A stretch of 64,000 nucleotides of DNA from Hybos culiciformis (taxonomy: Eukaryota > Arthropoda > Insecta > Diptera > Hybotidae): positions 5,456,001 through 5,520,000 of the forward strand of contig OZ023275.1 of NCBI GenBank assembly GCA_964007475.1, in the 5' to 3' direction. Position numbers and translations under genes: made by a program. Positions within the stretch are counted from its first letter, which is position 1; every line of letters begins with the position of its first letter. Positions 35,258 through 50,870 of this stretch are shown here, piece after piece. The notes under the pieces are model-generated. The model had not been told where the DNA came from and did not search any database. It was given only the letters and a program-made list of their open reading frames with translations.

Positions 35258-38200
35258 TTCTGCCGATTGGTCATATTCGTTATTTGATTTCGCACAAGGC
35301 ACTTGCATGTTGAAAGTTATTGTCAAAATTGACTATAGACCTATTTTCAAATGAACATTTACATAAGAAAAAGTTTTTTTTTCAGTATCATTGGAAACTT
35401 TGTTAAAAAAAAAATTTACTGAAATTATGCGATTGACAAAAAACTAATATTTTTTAACACATTATTATTATTTAATATTCCAATAAATAATATTTGTAAA
35501 AGTTGGTTTGCATTATCCAAGAACTAGAAATAAGAAATCAAGTAATTTGATTGCGTAAACAGAAAATAATAATAATAATAAAAAAAAAAAAACTTTCACC
35601 GGACATCTTTCTGAATATTTATACTCAATGAATTTTCATTTATAAACAGATAACATTTTAGTATATAGTACATTAACTTTTGCATTCGCATGCAATGTTT
35701 TTGTTTTTAGCGTTGCTGCAGTTATAGCTATCAAGCTACATATCATGAAAGAAAGCTTTTAAATTTTTGTACAATATATAAATAAAATATTTTACGATGA
35801 TGTTTAACCGGTCATTGAAGTATTTAATGTGCTTTTGTCACAAAATTGTTACATGGACTTTAATATAACACCAATGTTGTATAACTTCTTGCTTACGTAT
35901 TTTTTTTTTTTAATTTTGTTTATTATTTATTTACGATTTAAAATTTTTATTTTGATAGGAAAAAAAAAAAAACAAGAAAACTGTCTTTTAATAAATAAAA
36001 TTCAAATAAATTAAAAATACACTCTTTGAAGTTATAAAAAAAAAAATTTTGTATTGAAACAAAAACAAGAAGTAAATTTTATTAGAAAAGAGAGTTCGCA
36101 GGATATTTAATTCACCTGGTGAGTTTGACATGAAATTTGTTTGATGTCTTTAAATAAATTAATAATGCAAATAAAATGCTGTGAAATGAATTCAGTTTCA
36201 GAAAAAATAATATTATATTGTTTTATGATTATATTTTGATGGTTTATATATTTATATTATATTTTGTATTTAGTAGGAAACATTTTGATATAAAGTTGCA
36301 TTTATTTATTCGAAAACTTGATGAAAAAAAAGAGTTTCTAACTTTTCTTATATACAGTTCTTATACAACCATGTTACCACAAATAACTGACTCAACACAA
36401 GTAGATGCGAAAACATCAAACAAGAAAAACTAGAACTAAAAACAGATTACCAAAGCGGAAATTGTTGCAATAATAATAAATAAAATTTAATAATATGACA
36501 AAATTTTCAAAATAATTATACTTCAATATTTGTTTTATCCCAAAGAATTTTTAATTATTTTTCTGTAAAAAAAAAAAAAGAAAAGAAAATAAAAAACATT
36601 TTATGAAGCATTGCATAAAATTACAATAATTTATTTCAAAAAGCAAAAAACTAATTAATTTTTTGTTTATTTATTATAATTTTGAAATGATTAACGACAT
36701 TTTTACAAGACCCATATATATTTGTTGAAAAAAGAGAAAAAAATTTGTTTACCTCTTTGTAAACATGAGTTATTACAATATTTCGAACATTAATATTTAT
36801 TTGATTTATGTGACTATGGTTCAGTTAAGAAAAACGACAAATAAGTAATTATGATTTTGATTTAAAGTTTCTCTTTCTTCAATTCTCCTACAATAAATTC
36901 CCTTTTTTAATTGCGTTTTCAATTGCACTATTAGTTCAATTTTTGCACTTAATTAGAAATATAATAAATGAATGTAAATTAAAAAAATATTTGAATATAT
37001 ATTTATATATTCTGAAAGTGATTTACTTAAGTTTTAATTTTCTATTTAATTTCTGGTGTATGCAAGTCCCAAAATTAAGAATTTCTTAATCATACTTAAT
37101 CATTTCTTAATCAGATTATTATCTTAATTTTTAATCTTTGCAACTTTTCACTTTCAAATTAATGTTAGTCTAAGCAAAAATGTGAATTTAATTTATTTAT
37201 TTATTTATTACAATTTTATATACTAAATATAACAAAATTATATTTTGGGACCCTTATCTGCAATATTTCTGAGCCAGTATGTGAATTTAAGTTAAATATT
37301 TTTAAATAAATCATCAAAAATAAACTTCATAGTTTTCTACAAAATATAATACTTTAGTCCATTAACTAAAAAAATTATACTCAATAACAAATGTATGTAC
37401 TTAGAATAAAATTTAATAAAATCTTTTAAAAATTTAAATTTTGGATTTTATTACATATCTATATTTTATTGAATCAATTTCAATTGTCAAGAATTATAAG
37501 TTTGAAATCAAATCAATTACATTGTATGTAATATTATTGTGTATTATATAAGCAATTATTACCTAATTTTATTTTGTAATACAAAAAATATCGATAAAGA
37601 ATAATTGATAAAAATTTTACTTGACAAATTTTTTTTGTATTGGTTGTGATATGCAAATTTGGTTTTAATTTAAAGACACACCTGTTATAATTTACAATTC
37701 ACCCATTACCGTTATTATAATTTGTTATGTTTTTAAAATAGTAACAAAAATAAATGTTTTTTTTTTTTTTTTAATATTCTATGTTGCTAGATGCATAATT
37801 TTATATGCTTGTTATTATGCACATATTATATAAATGAAAAAATTTGGAACGAATGTAGATCTCAAAAAAATTGTTTTGTAATTATGAGATCGTTATCTCA
37901 ATTTTTATTTATACTGAAATTTTTTAGCTATTTTTGATTATTTCAGAAATTCAACTGATCTTGAAATTACAGATCTTGAAATCATTTTAATACTGAGCTT
38001 GAAGTTTTCAATATTTTTTCAAAATAATTTCATGCAATAATTGGGAATCGCGACGCACTAGGCAAGTCTGTTGGCTCAAAATTATAATTTCATTATTAAA
38101 TCAAAGATGTAAACTCAAGTTTTAGTTTTGACATACTTTAAGATTTCTCACTTTATACATTAAAATTTAGTGGTTGTGGTCATTTGAAAACAGAATTCAA

Positions 38201-41200
38201 GTTCTTTCTGGCAGCTTTATTCGTTGGAGTTCTTTATGTATCTTAAAGAATTCTTTAAGCTTCTAAATTGAAATGTCAATGTTTTATAATTAACTCTCTT
38301 GTTGTTAAGATATTAATTGCTAACAGACGAAAATAGATATTTAGTGTAGGTATTATTTTTGTAATTAATATTAAAAAGTTAATGTTTTTTGGATATCTTG
38401 TCGGTCCGCTCCAATCTCAAGATCATTATTTTTGTTAATTTTTTTTTTTTTGGTATTTTAATAACAAGAACACAAGAACTAATTTTTAAAAATTTCGAGG
38501 TTTTTTTTTATTTTTTTTGTTAAAACATTAGAAAATGCTCAAGTTTTCCAATTACTTATAAATTCTAAAAAAAAAAAACTATTTTTTTTTTCTCTTTTTA
38601 AAAACTGTATTAAAGTGACCGATTAAATTAACTCGATTACCTTCTTAAAAAAAAAATAAAAAAAAAACCAATTTTTTTTCTTTGCTTGTTAAAAGGTTGG
38701 ATTTTAAAACTTTCAAAAATGCAATTATTTTTAAGAAAAAAAAAAAACATTTTTTTTCTTTATTTTTAAATTCATAGCGAAAATTATCATAATTTACAAT
38801 TCTTGGCGGTCAAGATTTAAAATACCGTTATGAAAATGTCAAGAAACTCTTAAGCTAATTCAATTACACTTTTATTTTATTTTTTTTTATTTTTTCGATA
38901 TACAATAAAGTGACATAATTTATTTTGCTTAAAAAAACACTTGTTCTTTTTTCTCACTCTAATCTATGTAAACAAAGTACTATGTGTATATATTAAACGC
39001 ACTTGAGATTTCGTTGGTTTTTTTTTTCTTTATCTTCAAAGACAAAAACAAAAAATAAAGCTATTCAAGATTTTATGTGGTTTGGTTTATTTTGCAAAAA
39101 AAAAAAAACAACAAAAAAAAAATAAAACAATTTTGTTTTTCATGAAAAACATAATATTTATTTTTCTTATTGATTATTATTCATTAAAAAAAAAAAAATA
39201 AAAAAAAAGAAGGAATATATATAGATAAATGTTTTTGGTGTGTGCAAAAATATTAAATTTCGATATTTTTAATTTCCTGACTTATGAATAATTCATTTTT
39301 GCCATTTTTTATATGTCGACTATCTAAAAGAGTAAATCTATTGATTTATCTTTATAATTTTTTATTTTTTGTTTGTCAATAAAATTGTATTATTGAAAAT
39401 CATGCGCAACTTTAATGTAAAAAGACACTTCATTGCATATATACCTAGTAGTTGAAAATGAAAACAAAAATAACTATTTTTAAAGAGTTTGTTGCTGAAA
39501 GCGTTAAGAATTTTGTATATGGATTATGTGGGTGGGCTATTCTTAGTACAACTTTTCTTCTCGTTTAATAGTAGGAACTTAATTAAATTATCCGTAGAAC
39601 ACAAGTAAACTGATTGCGAAACACACTTCGAAATACCAATTTTAGCCGAAAATTATTGAAGTTAATTTTTTTTTTGACAGAAACAGAAAAGCTTTATTGA
39701 TAGATAAATAAGAAAAACTGTAGATTAGTGGCCAACTAATAATGCTGTGAAGTTACCGCAAGTTATTTAATACTCTCTACATACTTTATTGAGTTCACAC
39801 TAGTCAAAGAATTTACTTTCCACTTATTTTGACAGAAAAGCAAATCGAAGAATTTTTAATTTGTTTGTATTTTTTTTTTATTAATAAATTAAGTGAAAAA
39901 TGTAAGTGAAAAGAAGAATAATACATTTGAAACAAATTTTTGTATTTTTATATTTTTGATAGATTAAATGTTACTTACCATCAAGAAACCTATAAAAAAA
40001 AATCTCAAAAACAAAACATAAAGATTGTAAAGACTAAGTATGCACTTATGAGCGTTTTTCTACCAGAGTATGAATTTTTTTTTGTATGGTGTGAGATGGA
40101 ATTAAGATCAAACAAAAACATCTTACTCCAAAAATTTCAATTAATTCGAAGTGTATGGACAGTATAATTTAAAAAGTCGGTACATGATATAAAAAGGTGC
40201 TCCATATGAATTTTGAATGATTTTAATTTTTTGTTTTTCCTTTTATAATTAAGAAATTATTTATTTAAAAATAAATCATTTTTTATTTATTATATCAATT
40301 AATATGAAAATTAATAAAGAGTTGTCTGAACAGGAAGAAAGTATGATCTATATAAATAATTGGTTTTAATTTTTATAAAAATCTCACCAAATATAATTGT
40401 AAACTTATGTATGTAACATAACATACATATAACATAAATAAATAAAAAATAATAAAAAATTATTACTTACAATTTTATTTATTATATTTTCAAGTAGGTT
40501 TTAAGAGCTTTAAATAAAAAAACAAAAAAAAAAAAAAAGATTAACAAAAATGACATTAAGTGGTTAAGTGTCATATTTATGAAATATTTTTCAACACTGT
40601 AATTGAATGAATTTTTGATTTATTTGATATGAATTAAAATTATGGTTAACAACAACTTCAGAAAAGAAAAAAAAAAAAAATAAGTGAAAAAATATTAAAT
40701 TTTTTTTGCTTTAAATTTTTTTTTTTCGGAATAATCTTAAATCTTAATGCAACAGCATTAGATATCAATTTAGATTAGTTATTATTATGCTGAAAACTAA
40801 TTTATTATGGTTCTTGTAAAATACGAAAAAAAAATTTGTTTTTGTAAATTATTCAATTAGAAATTTGTTTCAATGAATTAAATATTTGGAACAAGCATTT
40901 TGTTATTATTGTTTTTTATTTTTATTTATTTTTTTTGAATATATTTAGAAACAGTCAATTTATATTAAAAGAAAAAAATTCCAAATGTTTTTTGTTATAA
41001 TATAGAATATAAAATTATTGAGGTTTAAAAGTTGGGCTGGTAAGCATGAATCATACAAAAAAAAAAAGTGTAAAAAAAAATAGATAAATATGTATTTATA
41101 TTTGTATTTTTTAGGTTTGTGATGGAGTGTAAAATATATTAAGGTTGTCGCGCAAGGATGAATATTTTGTATTAAGTGTGGTAATAATTATTTTACACAC

Positions 41201-44200
41201 GGCGGATTTGAATTGACATTTCTACTTTATTTTATTATTAAAATTAATATGAAATAACAATTAAAAAGGTATAATTAGGTCAAGAAAGTTTCATAAGAAA
41301 GATATTTTAATTAAAAGTGTTTTTTGTAAAGCCAACAACATTTTCAGAAATAAGATACAAATTATAAGAAAAACTACTGCTTATTCTCAGTGAAATTCAG
41401 ATTCTAGTTGTAACAGATTATCTAAAGGGACTAACGGAGTTTGAAACGTAGTTTTAATATTAAATGTTAATAAATTATGGATTATTATTATTTTAATGTT
41501 TTATATGAAAACATATCTGTTTCCAATGGCAATAATGGCAGTACAGGAAAAACAATGTAACATGTATTTGTAAATTATAATGAGATTATTGTTAAATTTT
41601 ATTATCATGTTTGTTATTTAAAAAAAATTAACTTTGATTTTTTCCCTTTTGGCATTATGCCATTATTTTATTGTATTACGCCAGCGCACTCTGCTCGTGT
41701 TCTGGAAACATTTTATATTACAAAATTTATCCATTTTCTTGTAAAAATAAAAATAAAAATAAGTGAATGGTAAAGTTAAAATTAAGGACAATTAAAAAAA
41801 AAACCAAATTCTTAAACTTAGAAACACTATGTTCAGTTTTTATTATTTTTGAAAGTACATATTAAAAAAAAATAAAAATACATAACCACAGATAACTATC
41901 ATATAACATGGTATATAATTTTAAATTGGTGAGTAGTTAGTTCATTTTGTGATTCTTCCTAACTAGAGTGCACAATCAATAAATTTTGGAATTAATTTTT
42001 TCATATAATTTTAAAACAATATTATTACTTGTTTGAAATCTATTTTAGTTAAAAAATTAAGTAAGATTTTGGTATATTTGATCAAACTTTACCACACCGT
42101 TTTGGAGCACTTTTTTTCACAGCCTAACTATCGTGATATACGAGAATTATCTGTATTTTTATTTAGCTAATAATACAAAAAAACTGTACATACAATTTTT
42201 ATTTTTATTTTTTCTAAAATTTAATTAAAAAACAAAAAAAAATTTGAACTTCTTACAAGCGAAAAAAATGAACAAAAATTTCATAATAAATCTTTTTGAG
42301 TATAATAACGATCAAATTCAGTCTATTATTAAGTCACGAAAATTCAGTTAATGAACCATTAACAATTTTGAAATAAACTTCTAATGACATGACAACATCA
42401 TACCTATTCGATTTAAGCATATATATATAACACATGAAAAGATTAAGTTCAAAAATCATTAAACTTTTGCACTTTTCGTTGAATTGATCGTGAATTTAAC
42501 ATAAAAGGCAGATGAATATATTTTGTGACTTCATTTTTGGTGTATTTTTGAAAACTTTTTTGTTTTTTTTTTTTTTACTATAATCCAAATTGATTTTTTT
42601 TTATTTTTTTATTGTTGATTAAATTCTCAATGGATCAATAAAAAAATGTTTTTTTATAGTAAAAATATTTTTTAATCGTGCTGTCAATGTAATAAAAAAA
42701 TTAAAAAAAAACCAAAACAAAACAAAACGAACTAAATAATCGTGAGTTTTGAAAATAAAAGTTTAAAGCAAAAATAATAGTTTTGTTTTTATGTCTCTAG
42801 AGAATGAAATGAAAAATCATAATTGGCACTAAAAAACAATGACTGAATCTTGTTGATATTTATTTGGCATTACAGACTTTCTGTAATGGAATGTACATAA
42901 AAATATATATATATATATTTATATATGGTGTGTACTTAAACAAAAACAATAATAATTTTATAGAAACAGAGATGCATGAACATAGAAGAAGATTGACCTC
43001 GGAAGAAAAATATTTATTATTTTACAATAAAAATTTATTTACTTTAAAAAGCAGCATAAATATTAAAACAAAAAATTTTATCCATTTTGTTAGTCGATAA
43101 AAATATTTACTTCGAAAGTAATGTCAAAAAAATCAAAAAACCATGAGAACTGACTGTTGGGAAACGTTAGCACGTACCTGACTTGTCTGTACCAAAGAAG
43201 TGTCTTTCCATATGAAATTCTGAAATTGAAATTCTTTTATTCTGGTAAATTTCATATCTTGAATATGTTTGGAACTCAGTAAAGGCTGAGTCATTTATTT
43301 TAATTCAAATTCAGACAGTCTAATTACAAGATTTAATTGTAAGAATTAAATATAAATTCTCAAACATTTACATCATAGACATTTCTCAAATCCAGCCACA
43401 ATCTTCAATTTTTCGTATTCCTAAAATTTGCCATCGAAATTTATTTGTGCAACTTGAAAATATTTTTATGAAGAAGTGCTACAAACGAATTACCGAAAGT
43501 ACATGTTTTCGATACGAATGACGAATTGAACAAACTTTAAAATTAAAATTTTTTAAAAAAGAAAAATTTATAAAAATTGATTTAATTTCAAATTTGGTTC
43601 AATTACATTTTTGAAATGGATAATATGTGTATGCAACTGTACACTAGTACTATTAAAGTTTAACTATTTTTTTTTTACCTATTTTTACCTTGCGTGATAC
43701 GAAAATATTATTCCAAAATAGATATAAATTACCATTTATGAAAATTTAAAAATAATCTAAGCTAAGCATAAGCAATAACTAAAATAATTTAACAATTTTT
43801 TTTTTTAATTTTATTTATCTACTTCTAAATTAATAAAAGAAGGAAATTAGCGTTCCCATTTTTAATTAATTTTTTTTTATGTTTTTATACTTAAATTGAA
43901 GATATTTTTATTGAGAAAATTGCAATAAAAATGTTAAAGAAAATTTTATTGCATTTAAATGAATTACAACTTAGAAAATATTTTAATGTTTTACGATTTT
44001 TTTTTTTAAATAAACGTAACCGCAATATGGCATTACGTTCAAGGAAGGACAAATTGATTAAATTTTATAAACAATGTAAAGTATTAGAGATCAGCGCGCA
44101 TATGAATTAACCAAATGTATAATTCAAATGTGCGTTAAAATGTTTGTCACCATTATACATTAAGTTTATTTACTAATTTTTTTTTCAGTTGTTGTTCTAT

Positions 44201-47200
44201 GAAAAATTATTCGAACAGTGAAAAAAAACTTGTTGGAGAATTGAAAGACAAAATTATAACTAACACGGTATTAGTTTCTAGAAATATGTACTAAAATGTT
44301 GCATTATTTTTAAATTAAAAGAAGAGCTTAAATTGAAAATTTCTTGACGAAAAATCAAAAACAAATACTTTAAAACCGAGTCGAGCTTCTAAAATAATAA
44401 AAAAAAATGATCACGTAAATAATGAACTAATAGGAATTGAGTTCGTAATTATATATAATGTATATAACTTTATTTTTAATTTTGTCGATCGCAATAAAAT
44501 AATGCCCTTCCTCCTCCGGTACTGCAAAAACTTAATAATCTTTACCTTTTGACATTATGAGTTCATTAGGTGTAGTTGAGAGAGATTGAATTGAGTTATA
44601 TTCTACAACTGCTCTAAATAATTTATGCTCATAGTCAAGATGATTTTTTAAATTTTTCATTAGATCCTAATTTTTTTAAAGTCGAATTTTAAGGAGCGCT
44701 GTGAAAATTAACTCTTTTACGGAAATTAAACTACATATTTATTTAGTGCATTTTCCACCATATTTCAAAAACTTAATAAATAAAAATATTTTTTTGCAAA
44801 TAAAAAATTATTAAAAATTAAAAAAATTTGCAAATTTTATAATAATTTGAAGGTAATATAATTCTATTATATAATAATTTTATTTAATTTTCCATTATTT
44901 TTTTTTAATTTAAACATAACGTGTAAGTTAAAGTTCAAGAGTAAAATCGGAAAACATAATAAAGAGGTTTTCCATGCGATCATTTCCATTAGAATTTAAA
45001 TTTTTATATACACTATACATGCTTATTATATTTATTTTGTCTGTTTTTGGCACGTAAGAATAATTACAATGTCATCAGAAGATAATTGTTTATTTAAAAA
45101 AAAAAAAAACAAAATTACAGTAATTTGTAATAATTCAAATTTAATTTGAATTATATTTTAGCATAGTTTTTTATATTATTTATTATTTTATAACTCTTCT
45201 TAGATAAAAAAAAATAAATAATGAATAATAACTTCTTTAGATTTAAAAAAAATGAGCTGACTGCACCTTAAAGCCAAGTAGAATGCAGCTAAGAATCTTT
45301 TTTGTTTGTTTGTTTGTAAACAATATTATAATGGAAATAATTTATCTTTAAAAAATATATATAATATATCTTGTTTGTATTAAGCTCTTTATGATGCCAA
45401 ATATAGTACCTTCAAATCATAGGTTTAGAATTTAATTTTATATTTTTACAATATTATATGTATATATATTTTTTATTATTGATTTAATAAATTCTTTGTT
45501 TAACAGCCAACACTATATTATCATTAGACTAAGTATATTAGACTTATAAGTTATAATAAATATTTTAAATATTTTATTTGATTAGGTGGAATACATACTG
45601 CCTCCATTTATAGCTCTTCAATTTTTATGGATTCTTAAATGATACTTATTTATTTATATATATAATGTGATTTATTATATTTATTTTATAAATTATTTTA
45701 TTGTTCTATATGTACAATAATGTTTTAACTTTGAAGCAGTAGCTTACACCACCACTTTAATTCAATTTCAATGCTAACTATTGGTACTAACTATTCAAAG
45801 AGAGTAAATTAAGAAAAGTTTGATTTTCGTAAAATTAGTTTCTTTCGTAACAAAATTTGGGTTAAGAAATATAGTTTTCGAGAATTGGAACTTTTTATGG
45901 ATTATAAAAAAGTTATATATAAAAAATGTCTAGGTAGTTATATGGGTTAAAAATAGTTTATTTTGTCCTATTGAATCTTTGAAGTAAAAAAGAACAAATT
46001 AGTTCTCAATTTCTTTAAGAAATTTATTCAAATATCTCCCATTTATTTCGCCTCTCTTTTAGCCACCATCAAGGCCTAAGTGGACATACATCTGGTTGAA
46101 GATAAGGCCCTTAATCTAGGAGATATTATATTATCGTGGAAATTGAATAGAATTGACGTCTTTTGTTTCATTAGCATTACAAAAACAAAGCATTTGATAT
46201 ATTTTATAAAATTGTTTCCATTACACAAAAAAACAAAAATGTTCAATGGAATTTAAGTTATTAGCTATATATATAAATAAAAGTAACTAACGAAATTTTA
46301 AAATTAATATTTTAAATTGATTTTGTTACATGAAAAGCTCTAATTTACCATTTGGTAAATTTATGTTAATTTTTTTTTTTTGTATTTTAATGCTAATATC
46401 AAAATTATGAGCTCATGTTGGATAACAAACTATAAGGAAAAAAAAATTAGTTTTTTCAAAACTATATACTTACGACGAGGAACAAAATTCTTTGATATTA
46501 TTTTCTCAAATTTATTTATGTTTTTTTTTTTGTACAAATTTTTTTCTTTGCATAAATTTTTATGCACTTCGCCTCGATTATCATAATTATTTGTATGCAA
46601 ATTTATTCAGTTAATGTTTTACCGCTTTAGAATAATAACATAAATATATTATGCGGTGCTTTATTTGGATTTTCATGAATAATCAAGGTTTAAACGATAT
46701 GAATAAAACTTCTCAAACTTTTGTTATTATTATTATTATTATTATTATCTAGTTAATAGAGTTAGTAGATCGAGATACCAAATATCGTAATTGTGTACAC
46801 AATATATATGTTTTTCTCATGATCTTATGATTGTTTTTTTTAATTAAATTTAATACAACGGAGATATTTATTAGTTTATTTTTTTTTAATTTAAGAAGAA
46901 GAATCTTGAATAGTTTGACAGTCATTTGAATATAGATAAAATGTATCTAAGAATAATGCTTAAATACAGTAAAATACATAAATTTGTATTTAAACAAATT
47001 TGGATCCAGAATCTCGATTTTCTATATATATTTATCTTTGAAGAAAACTATAATACTTTAGTACTTGAATTATTAAAAAAGTTTCGAAGGAATAAGATTT
47101 TTCAATTTATTTTTCACTTGGAAAGAGTGTGAAACTAAAAGTGCCAAGGCATATAAGTTCATTAAACTATTGCGAAAAAAAAAAATAACCTTGACAGTCC

Positions 47201-50200
47201 ATATCTTAGTTAGTAGGTTAGTTCTTTTTAAAAGTTAATAAATTTTAAATTAATTCTCATACAAAAACTTTATTAGAACATTCAAAGAACTATGCTATCT
47301 GATTTTTCAGCCGTTTCTATAAATATTTTTTAATATTACCAAAAAAAAATAAATTTATACTAGGTTCCATCAATTGTTACTGCTTTTAATCATGATATGG
47401 GCTTGTGTTTTTTACATTTTCTCAATATTTTATTATTAAGAAAAAAAAATTGAGGTGCGCTTATTTTTAACTTTTAAAATTTAAAGTCATGAAGAAATTT
47501 ATGTCAAATTGAAATTTTTTTATTGCATTAAGATTTATGATTTAAAAATTCGTACTAACAGATTTTTTTTTTAAAATAAATTCGAGGAACCTATCCCAAC
47601 AATTCTCTAGTGAAAACGTAATAAATAATTTATTTAATTTATGCAAAAAAACAACAAACAAATATTTATTCTTTTGTAGAACTAAATTTATCTAAAAATT
47701 TATATAAAAAAAAAATAAAAATAGAAGTAACAAAGATTAATTTGCTTTCGGCAAATTTTATCTGAAAAATATTTGGATATCTAATATTGAGAAGGATAAT
47801 AATTGTCGATAAATTATTACTTTGCTTTTATCTTTGATTTTTTTCTAATGCTTTAAAGCAGAAAAGAAACTTATGTTCCAAATTTTATTTTTGAAACCAA
47901 AGCAAATAAAATTAAACAAATTGAAATTAGAATCAAAAGAGATAGTTCTTAAATTTACGCAAAAATGGTAACAACTATCTAAGAAATATTTTTTTATTGA
48001 CATAAAAATGATTTCGAAAAATTGTTTACTTAATTAATTAGTTACACATTGCTAAAATAAAATCTTTCAAGGTGTATAAAACCAAAAAAAAATATGATCA
48101 CTTTAAAAAGAAGCGCTGCACCACCGATATGTAGTAATTGATCTTTATTTGCTTATTGAAACTAGGAAAATGAGTTCAGTGGAAATTAATAAAAAATAAA
48201 ATAAAATTGCATTAACAATGTTAAAATAATGATATAACATTACTTTAAGATTAATAAATATCCGATTTCTCTTCATAATAACCATAAAAATCAAATTCAA
48301 ATTTTATTACATAATTTCAAAATTGGAAATCTAATAAAACTTGAAATTAAAAAGGTGAACCTAAATTAGTTTCTAATGAAAAAAAAAAAAAAAATAAAAT
48401 TAAAGAGTTTCACTTGAAAGATTTTCTAGTGCAGTTCATTTTTTATACAAATACGTAGTTATTTTTATTTTAACATTTTTGTTATTCTTTTATATCGTAT
48501 TATTATTACAATTTTCTTTAATTTATTTTCTTTTTATTTGATTTTAATTGAAATTATGTAATTCGTGATAGAGAAGAAAATTGTGTATTTGTATCTTCTT
48601 TAATTTTTGTTAAAATGTTTTCTAAAGCAAAGAGCTTTTTTTTTTGGAAAATAATATTCGTAAATATCAACATAAAAAAAAATTAATTATGTAAGCTAAG
48701 CATAAGCATCAAATTTTGAAGGAAAATTAAATTTTGTTTTATAATTAGCAAATTTTAGTTGTCACTTGTATATCAAAACTGAGCAATGTTAAGTCTATAA
48801 CTGAAACAAGTTTTATTTTAGGTCGTGCAGGTCGTTAATCAGAGTGCTAGTTCTATTAGGTGGAAAATGATATGATAGCCGTTCAAAGAAATATGAAACA
48901 AAATGTAAAAAAAGAATATAATTTTTTCAAGGAATTATTATTAAATTCATTAAAATCTGACATGCTTTATATTTTTCAGATTTAAGAAAAGGATTATTTT
49001 TTTAATTTTAAAAGAATCGCAACATAATAAGATTTCCTACATACATATATATTTATTGGTGATTGTAATCCAGAATCACGATTTTTTATTTATTTTTAGT
49101 TGCGAAAATAAATTAACTTGTTAGAAAATTTATGTTTTTATTATTTTTACAACAAAATAAAGTATTTTGGGCTTGTCCTATTATGTTCTTTTTAAAAAAA
49201 TCAACGTATAAATGCTACAGTTTTTAAATTCAATTGTAATATTTTTATGTTTATGTATACCTCTGATGAAGTATAAAATTAAAAAAAAATTAGTAAAACA
49301 TAAATTAGGTTTGTCTTCAGAAAATTTTTTGCTTATAAACAGATTATCTTATGATCTGCCTGTGAAGAACATAAATTTAAGTTTCTCAACATTAAAATTG
49401 ACACAAATAGTAAACAAAAGAAAATATTTTCTTGCGTTTAAAAATCTGTAAAATAACCAAATTTTTAATTTCTTTCTTTCGTTGCTTGCAATCATTGAAA
49501 ATTTCCAAACTTTGATATATTGGATTCTGTAATTCTTTATTTCTTAAGTAAATACTTTCTTATGTACAAGTATTATATTCAATTCTTCGAATTCCTATAC
49601 GAAATGGGTCTGGTAAAGTGTAAGATTTTAAAGTATTTGGCATTTGGCGTAAATCATTATAATTACTATTTAAGAAGTAACCATTTTCAGGCAAATGGTA
49701 TATACAAATGTAATATACAACCGTGGATATATCACGAAAACAAAATTTTAACTAATTTTTCTGATCATAATATCTTAAATAATTAATATAATAATATAAA
49801 TAATAATAATACAATAATTCAAAATAGAAATACAAATATATTTATATTTTAAATTTAAATAAAATCATCACTACCTCATTTTAAATTTGCTCGAGGTACA
49901 TTAAGCACTATACATATATTATCTATTTAGCAGTTTGAATGTAAACATTGCAAAGTAATCAAATACGTATAATGTTTTGTTGTCATGCAATTTGTAAATC
50001 AAAATTTCGATATAAGTACGTAATAAATAGTATATTTTATAGTTTTTAGAGTATATTAATTACAATATATAAAATCAGATTATTTAGGTTTTTAGGTTTT
50101 AATATTATTTAACATTATTTAAAAATATTAATGAAATGTAATTAAATTCACTTAAATAATTATCTGATTAGAAACCGTATTAAATATTTGTAAATGTATG

Positions 50201-50498
50201 TATTTGTAAATGTATGGATATGTATATATTTTTACTGAATAAAATTTATTTATTTATAGAACCATGACTTTTGCATAGAGGTATCTTATATACTTAAACC
50301 TAACTTAATTGATTTCTAATTCAGAATTCTACTTTTTCGAATTTTTGAAGGTTTTTAGATATCTACCTACATGTCAAATTTACACAAATTAATAATGATT
50401 GAATTAAATATAATTTTTTTTTCTATAAAATATTAATTTCCGAGTAAAATAAATGAATTAATTTCATGATATAATTTGTAAGTTTTCATTGTATGATT
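35258..50498. other. Intron of the secreted-protein gene, middle part
   Basis: This is about 15 kb of A+T-rich sequence dominated by poly(A)/poly(T). Simple repeats include ATTT repeats (37191-37209), (TTTG)4 (45301-45317) and a TTA repeat (46724-46748). Open frames of 60-88 codons (for example 49520-49786 on +) have A+T-driven composition and no recognisable domain. No gene is called. Confidence 0.5.
46724..46748. repeat. TTA trinucleotide microsatellite
   Basis: About eight uninterrupted TTA units. Confidence 0.95.
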
Positions 50499-50870
50499 GT
50501 TTCCAAAAAAAACCATTGTCCAAGCAATTCCCAAAAACAAACTTATTCCCAGAAGAACAATCCCAAAATGGTAATTTCAACAAATTTTTTTCTCTGAATA
50601 AAAGTAAGCGCCCACGGGGGCTCTTTAGTGTCGTGGCTGTAGTTAAAAAAAAATTAAATATTGATGTTGATAAATTAAATCATAAATTATGATTTTACGG
50701 ACAATTTGTTCTTTTTTTAATATTATTAAGTACAACTTCTTCTGAAAGTAATGTGCATAATTCAGTGAATTGTTTTCTGGAAATTGATTTCTGCGAATTG
50801 TTCTTTATAGGATAATTTCTGGGAATTGTTTTCGTGTAATTGTTCTATGATGAATTATTTTTCAGGGGTA
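50499..50870. repeat. Array of inverted AATTCCCAAAAACAA-like words
   Basis: The left part contains CAATTCCCAAAAACAAAC, TTCCCAGAAGAACAATCCC and similar words. The right part contains the complementary words in series, such as GTGAATTGTTTTCTGG, GCGAATTGTTCTTTA and CTGGGAATTGTTTTCG. The middle carries a GC-rich AAGCGCCCACGGGGGCTC segment. This layout, with multiple subterminal motifs in opposite orientation, suggests a MITE. Boundaries and target duplication are unresolved. Confidence 0.6.

Noticed and set aside
49520..49786. 88-codon open frame on +
   Set aside because: A+T-driven residues, no domain, no splice signals. In 64 kb with about one stop per ten codons, a frame this long is expected by chance.
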